DNA from: JBCCMA01 sp039026595
GTDB lineage: Bacteria > Pseudomonadota > Gammaproteobacteria > Steroidobacterales > JBCCMA01
Reading direction: 5' to 3'
Length of the DNA: 33,829 nt
Assembly: GCA_039026595.1 (NCBI GenBank)
Contig: JBCCMA010000016.1
Coordinates: 1 to 33,829 of the forward strand
Of the stretch, positions 31,829-33,829 are shown in pieces. The translations under genes and the position numbers were made by a program. The first letter of the stretch is position 1. Each line of letters opens with the position of its first letter. Under the pieces are notes generated by a model. It made no database searches. It saw only the letters and a program-made list of their open reading frames with translations, and was not told the origin of the DNA.

Positions 31829-32437
31829 ATGGCAGTACACAACCACACAAAAGTCGTCGCATTTATGGCATCGGGCATGGTCTTTGGGGGATTCCTCGCG
31901 ATGGATCACCGGGCAGAAGCGCAATCGTTGTTGCCTGACGCGGGTGCGTCCGAAGCCGAGATCACGTCGTCAACATGGAACGACAACGCGAACGTCTGCG
32001 GCGACGGCGTGGTCAAGGCGCTCGAGGGCTGGGTGACCCTCGACACGACCGGTGCGGATGAACCTGCGCGCGTTGTGATCTCCGTCAGCGACCACATCGT
32101 TCTCGCGCGCGAGGGCAGTCGGTTTGTCGCGGAAGTCCGAACCGACCAGCGACCCGAGGGCCACACGGTGCGGAGCAACCGACCGGTGGCAACCGGATCG
32201 AAGCAACACGTGGCGGTGGTCGCCCGGCCTGGCGACAGTCTTCGGATTTACGTGGACGGCATGCTGGCTGGCGCGACACTGATTGATGGCGACGTGCTGC
32301 GAAACAAGGACGCGGCTGCCCCGACTGCAACCCTCTCAACGCATTGCGAAGCGCTGGGGGCCCAGCGCATCGCGACGCTCGCGCGGAACGACCGGTCGCA
32401 GGGAAATCAGCTGGCGGTCATGGTCGGCGCGCTGTAG
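31829..32437 (+). CDS. Secreted LamG/concanavalin-like fold protein
   Basis: A 202-residue exported protein. A signal peptide occupies about residues 1-32 (ends R-A-E-A-Q). The mature part has a jelly-roll pattern: beta strands around W-V-T-L-D-T-T-G-A-D-E-P-A-R-V-V-I-S-V and the classic K-Q-H-V-A-V-V-A-R-P-G-D-S-L-R-I-Y-V-D-G-M, as in LamG-type carbohydrate-binding and adhesion domains. Two cysteines are seen in the mature chain. The ATG at 31829 follows GGGAGG and AAGGA elements. It may bind glycans at the cell surface. It is divergent from the dockerin-tail protein gene across 240 bp, in which I recognise no conserved RNA or operator. Confidence 0.6.
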   Translation: MAVHNHTKVVAFMASGMVFGGFLAMDHRAEAQSLLPDAGASEAEITSSTWNDNANVCGDGVVKALEGWVTLDTTGADEPARVVISVSDHIVLAREGSRFVAEVRTDQRPEGHTVRSNRPVATGSKQHVAVVARPGDSLRIYVDGMLAGATLIDGDVLRNKDAAAPTATLSTHCEALGAQRIATLARNDRSQGNQLAVMVGAL

Positions 32438-32462
32438 CCGACACCGATTTGCACGCGCCTCT

Positions 32463-32480
32463 GGCCGGCTCAGCCCGGCC
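32463..32480. terminator. GC-rich hairpin spanning the stop codon of the M23 gene
   Basis: GGCCGG (32463-32468) pairs with CCGGCC (32475-32480) around a 6-nt loop that includes the start of the reverse-strand TGA of the M23 gene. It lies between two convergent genes and could help end transcription of either. No U-run follows, so this is tentative. Confidence 0.35.
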
Positions 32481-33135
32481 GCGTCTGAAAGCGGAGAGTG
32501 GTTTTCTCCGCGGGCAGCGAGCGTTCCCGCCACTGCCAGCCGTCCGACTTGTCGTGGATCTCGAATTCGGTGAACACGAACGGCAGCACCTGAGCTCCCA
32601 ACGGATCGTCCATCTGATCAAACAGGTTCAGGTGCAAATGGGGCGCCGTTGAGTTGCCTGAATTACCGACTCGACCAAGGGTTTGCCCGGCAGTGACCGT
32701 ATCGCCCTTCGCGACGCACAGTGATCCGCACTGAAGGTGTGCCAGGAAAACAATGTAGCCCTGATCGGACTGAATCATTACGTAGTTGCCCGCGTTGGGC
32801 CGGATGTCCGGAAAACCGCGGTCCATGTCGGGTCGGAAACGGTAGGTCGCGTCGAACCAGCGCGTCACCATGCTCAGCAAAGAGTTGTGACGGTGATCGG
32901 GCCAGTCGCCCGCGCAATGCAGCACAACACCGTCAATCGGTGCGAGAACGGGTTCGCCCCAGCAGTGAAAACGCGGTGATGGAATGCCGCCGGCGACCGT
33001 TCGCAGCCGCGAGGCGTTATGCATCCGACCGTCCACGGTCTGCACGAAATCAAACGCGTTCGGGTGGTGTCCCGGTGGACGAAAAAACCGCCATTCGCCC
33101 TGCAGAGGTGCGCCGATCGTCGGCGTGTGGGTCAT
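32470..33135 (-). CDS. M23 family metallopeptidase-like protein
   Basis: A 221-residue protein with the LytM/M23 zinc peptidase fold. The first His-Asp pair appears as H-H-P-N-A-F-D-F near residue 24. The second His pair is H-L-H-L-N (about 166-170), following N-S-G-N-S-T-A-P, and a conserved A-H-L-Q-C-G-S-L segment with G-D-T-V-T-A-G-Q-T-L-G precedes it. Peptidoglycan or protein cleavage is the family activity. There is no signal peptide, unusual for a cell wall peptidase. The ATG at 33135 overlaps the stop of the ACMSD gene as ATGA, so translation is coupled. Coupling to a kynurenine-type decarboxylase suggests a function other than cell wall hydrolysis, or a non-wall substrate. Confidence 0.75.
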   Translation of the reverse strand: MTHTPTIGAPLQGEWRFFRPPGHHPNAFDFVQTVDGRMHNASRLRTVAGGIPSPRFHCWGEPVLAPIDGVVLHCAGDWPDHRHNSLLSMVTRWFDATYRFRPDMDRGFPDIRPNAGNYVMIQSDQGYIVFLAHLQCGSLCVAKGDTVTAGQTLGRVGNSGNSTAPHLHLNLFDQMDDPLGAQVLPFVFTEFEIHDKSDGWQWRERSLPAEKTTLRFQTRPG

Positions 33136-33829
33136 ACAAATTCCTCCACGCGCCGGTCCAGCCAGCGCATGGCAGTGCCGTGCAACAGTTTGGCGCGATC
33201 TTCGGTCGTCATTTCGGTGGCCTCGATCAGTGAGCCCGGTACATGCTCGCCCAGCGGGAACGGATAGTCGCTCCCCAGCGCAATGCTGTCCGGGCCCATG
33301 AGTTGCATCATGTATCTGAGGACGTGCGGGTCGTGTACAAGCGAGTCGACGACAAACCGCCCGAGGTAGTCCCGCGGATTAATCTGATTGTTGACGGCCA
33401 CGAGGTCGGGCCGGACATTGAACCCGTGTTCGATGCGCCCGATCGTTGCGGGGAACGCGCCGCCACCGTGGGCGAAGGCGATGCGCAGGTCCGGCAAGCG
33501 CTCGAACACCCCGCCAAAGATCATTGAGCAAATGGACAGTGCGGTTTCGGCCGGCATGCCCACGAGCCAGGGCATCCAGTAGCGGTCCATGCGGCCGCGG
33601 CCAAGCATTTCCCACGGATGCACGAACACGGCGGCACCCAACTCCGCAGCCGCTGCAAAGATGTCGAACAGCCGCTCGTCATCCAGATTCATACCGTTGA
33701 TGTGGGAACCGATCTGTATCCCGTCGAGGCCGAGTTCGCGAACGCATCGCTCCATCTCGGCGATGGCCAGCTTTGGCGCTTGCATTGGAACGGTCCCAAG
33801 ACCGAGGAATCGCTTCGGGTGGTCGGCGA
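33132..33829 (-). CDS. ACMSD-like aminocarboxymuconate-semialdehyde decarboxylase (5' truncated by window end)
   Basis: The C-terminal 231 residues of an amidohydrolase-fold decarboxylase, still open at the window edge. From the first visible codons the protein reads R-F-L-G-L-G-T-V-P-M-Q-A-P, then H-P-W-E-M-L-G-R-G, Y-W-M-P-W-L-V-G-M-P-A-E-T and A-H-G-G-G-A-F-P-A-T. A terminal segment G-S-D-Y-P-F-P-L-G-E carries the catalytic or metal-binding Asp. These are diagnostic of ACMSD, which decarboxylates 2-amino-3-carboxymuconate-6-semialdehyde in tryptophan or anthranilate-type aromatic catabolism and diverts it from NAD synthesis. The N-terminal metal site lies outside the window. It is coupled by ATGA to the M23-like gene. 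Confidence 0.88.
   Translation of the reverse strand, partial: ADHPKRFLGLGTVPMQAPKLAIAEMERCVRELGLDGIQIGSHINGMNLDDERLFDIFAAAAELGAAVFVHPWEMLGRGRMDRYWMPWLVGMPAETALSICSMIFGGVFERLPDLRIAFAHGGGAFPATIGRIEHGFNVRPDLVAVNNQINPRDYLGRFVVDSLVHDPHVLRYMMQLMGPDSIALGSDYPFPLGEHVPGSLIEATEMTTEDRAKLLHGTAMRWLDRRVEEFV

Noticed and set aside
1..33829. CRISPR arrays, tRNA or rRNA genes, insertion sequences or prophage genes
   Set aside because: No spaced direct repeats, cloverleaf-like sequences, transposase motifs or phage proteins were noticed on either strand. A tool-based scan was not possible.

Overview
The window is a gene-dense, GC-rich chromosomal segment from a Gram-negative bacterium, most likely a gammaproteobacterium, possibly of the marine or Chromatiales/Xanthomonadales-like kind. 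That placement is inferred from gene content: a DUF3649/PepSY/DUF3325 cassette, an ECF sigma factor with membrane anti-sigma partner, TspO, HugZ-like and ACMSD proteins, a GlyGly-CTERM-type tail and dockerin/thrombospondin-3 tails. No rRNA, tRNA, CRISPR array, insertion sequence or phage gene was seen, and no intergenic gap exceeds about 250 bp.

Layout. 1-8.0 kb is a surface polysaccharide locus. It holds the last codons of a probable GDP-L-fucose synthase-like epimerase, a GT2 glycosyltransferase and a sulfotransferase on +. Facing them on - is a tightly packed operon: DUF4091-type glycoside hydrolase lipoprotein, second sulfotransferase, Wzx-like flippase, Wzy/WaaL-like polymerase and GT2. 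Together they suggest a sulfated exported glycan. 8.1-10.9 kb (-) carries a membrane iron/heme-linked cassette (DUF3649, PepSY, DUF3325) and a DUF454 protein.

10.9-12.6 kb (+) is a large secreted protein ending in thrombospondin-3 and dockerin-like repeats. It is followed on - by an HAD-like protein lacking its nucleophile and by a HugZ-like heme/FMN-fold protein. 14.3-15.9 kb (+) is a two-gene unit pairing a delta3,delta2-enoyl-CoA isomerase-like crotonase with a 2,4-dienoyl-CoA reductase-like SDR, the two auxiliary activities for beta-oxidation of unsaturated acyl chains. Next come TspO (-), a UbiH-type flavin monooxygenase (+), a secreted cyclophilin with a GlyGly-CTERM-like tail (-) and a spinster-type MFS transporter (+).

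19.8-22.0 kb (-) is an operon of ECF sigma factor, anti-sigma factor, YbjQ/UPF0145 protein and secreted alpha/beta hydrolase, divergent from a TetA-like MFS transporter. 23.3-29.8 kb (-) holds a 912-residue TPR/GT9-like/pyruvyltransferase fusion, an S9 peptidase and a SWIM zinc-finger protein. 30-32.4 kb has a DUF998 membrane protein, a second secreted protein with the dockerin-like tail and a divergent LamG-like secreted protein. The window ends in an M23 peptidase translationally coupled to a truncated ACMSD-type decarboxylase.

Themes worth attention are surface glycan chemistry (sulfation, possible pyruvylation), C-terminal tails that may sort or anchor secreted proteins, family members that have lost canonical catalytic residues, and very compact convergent gene ends.
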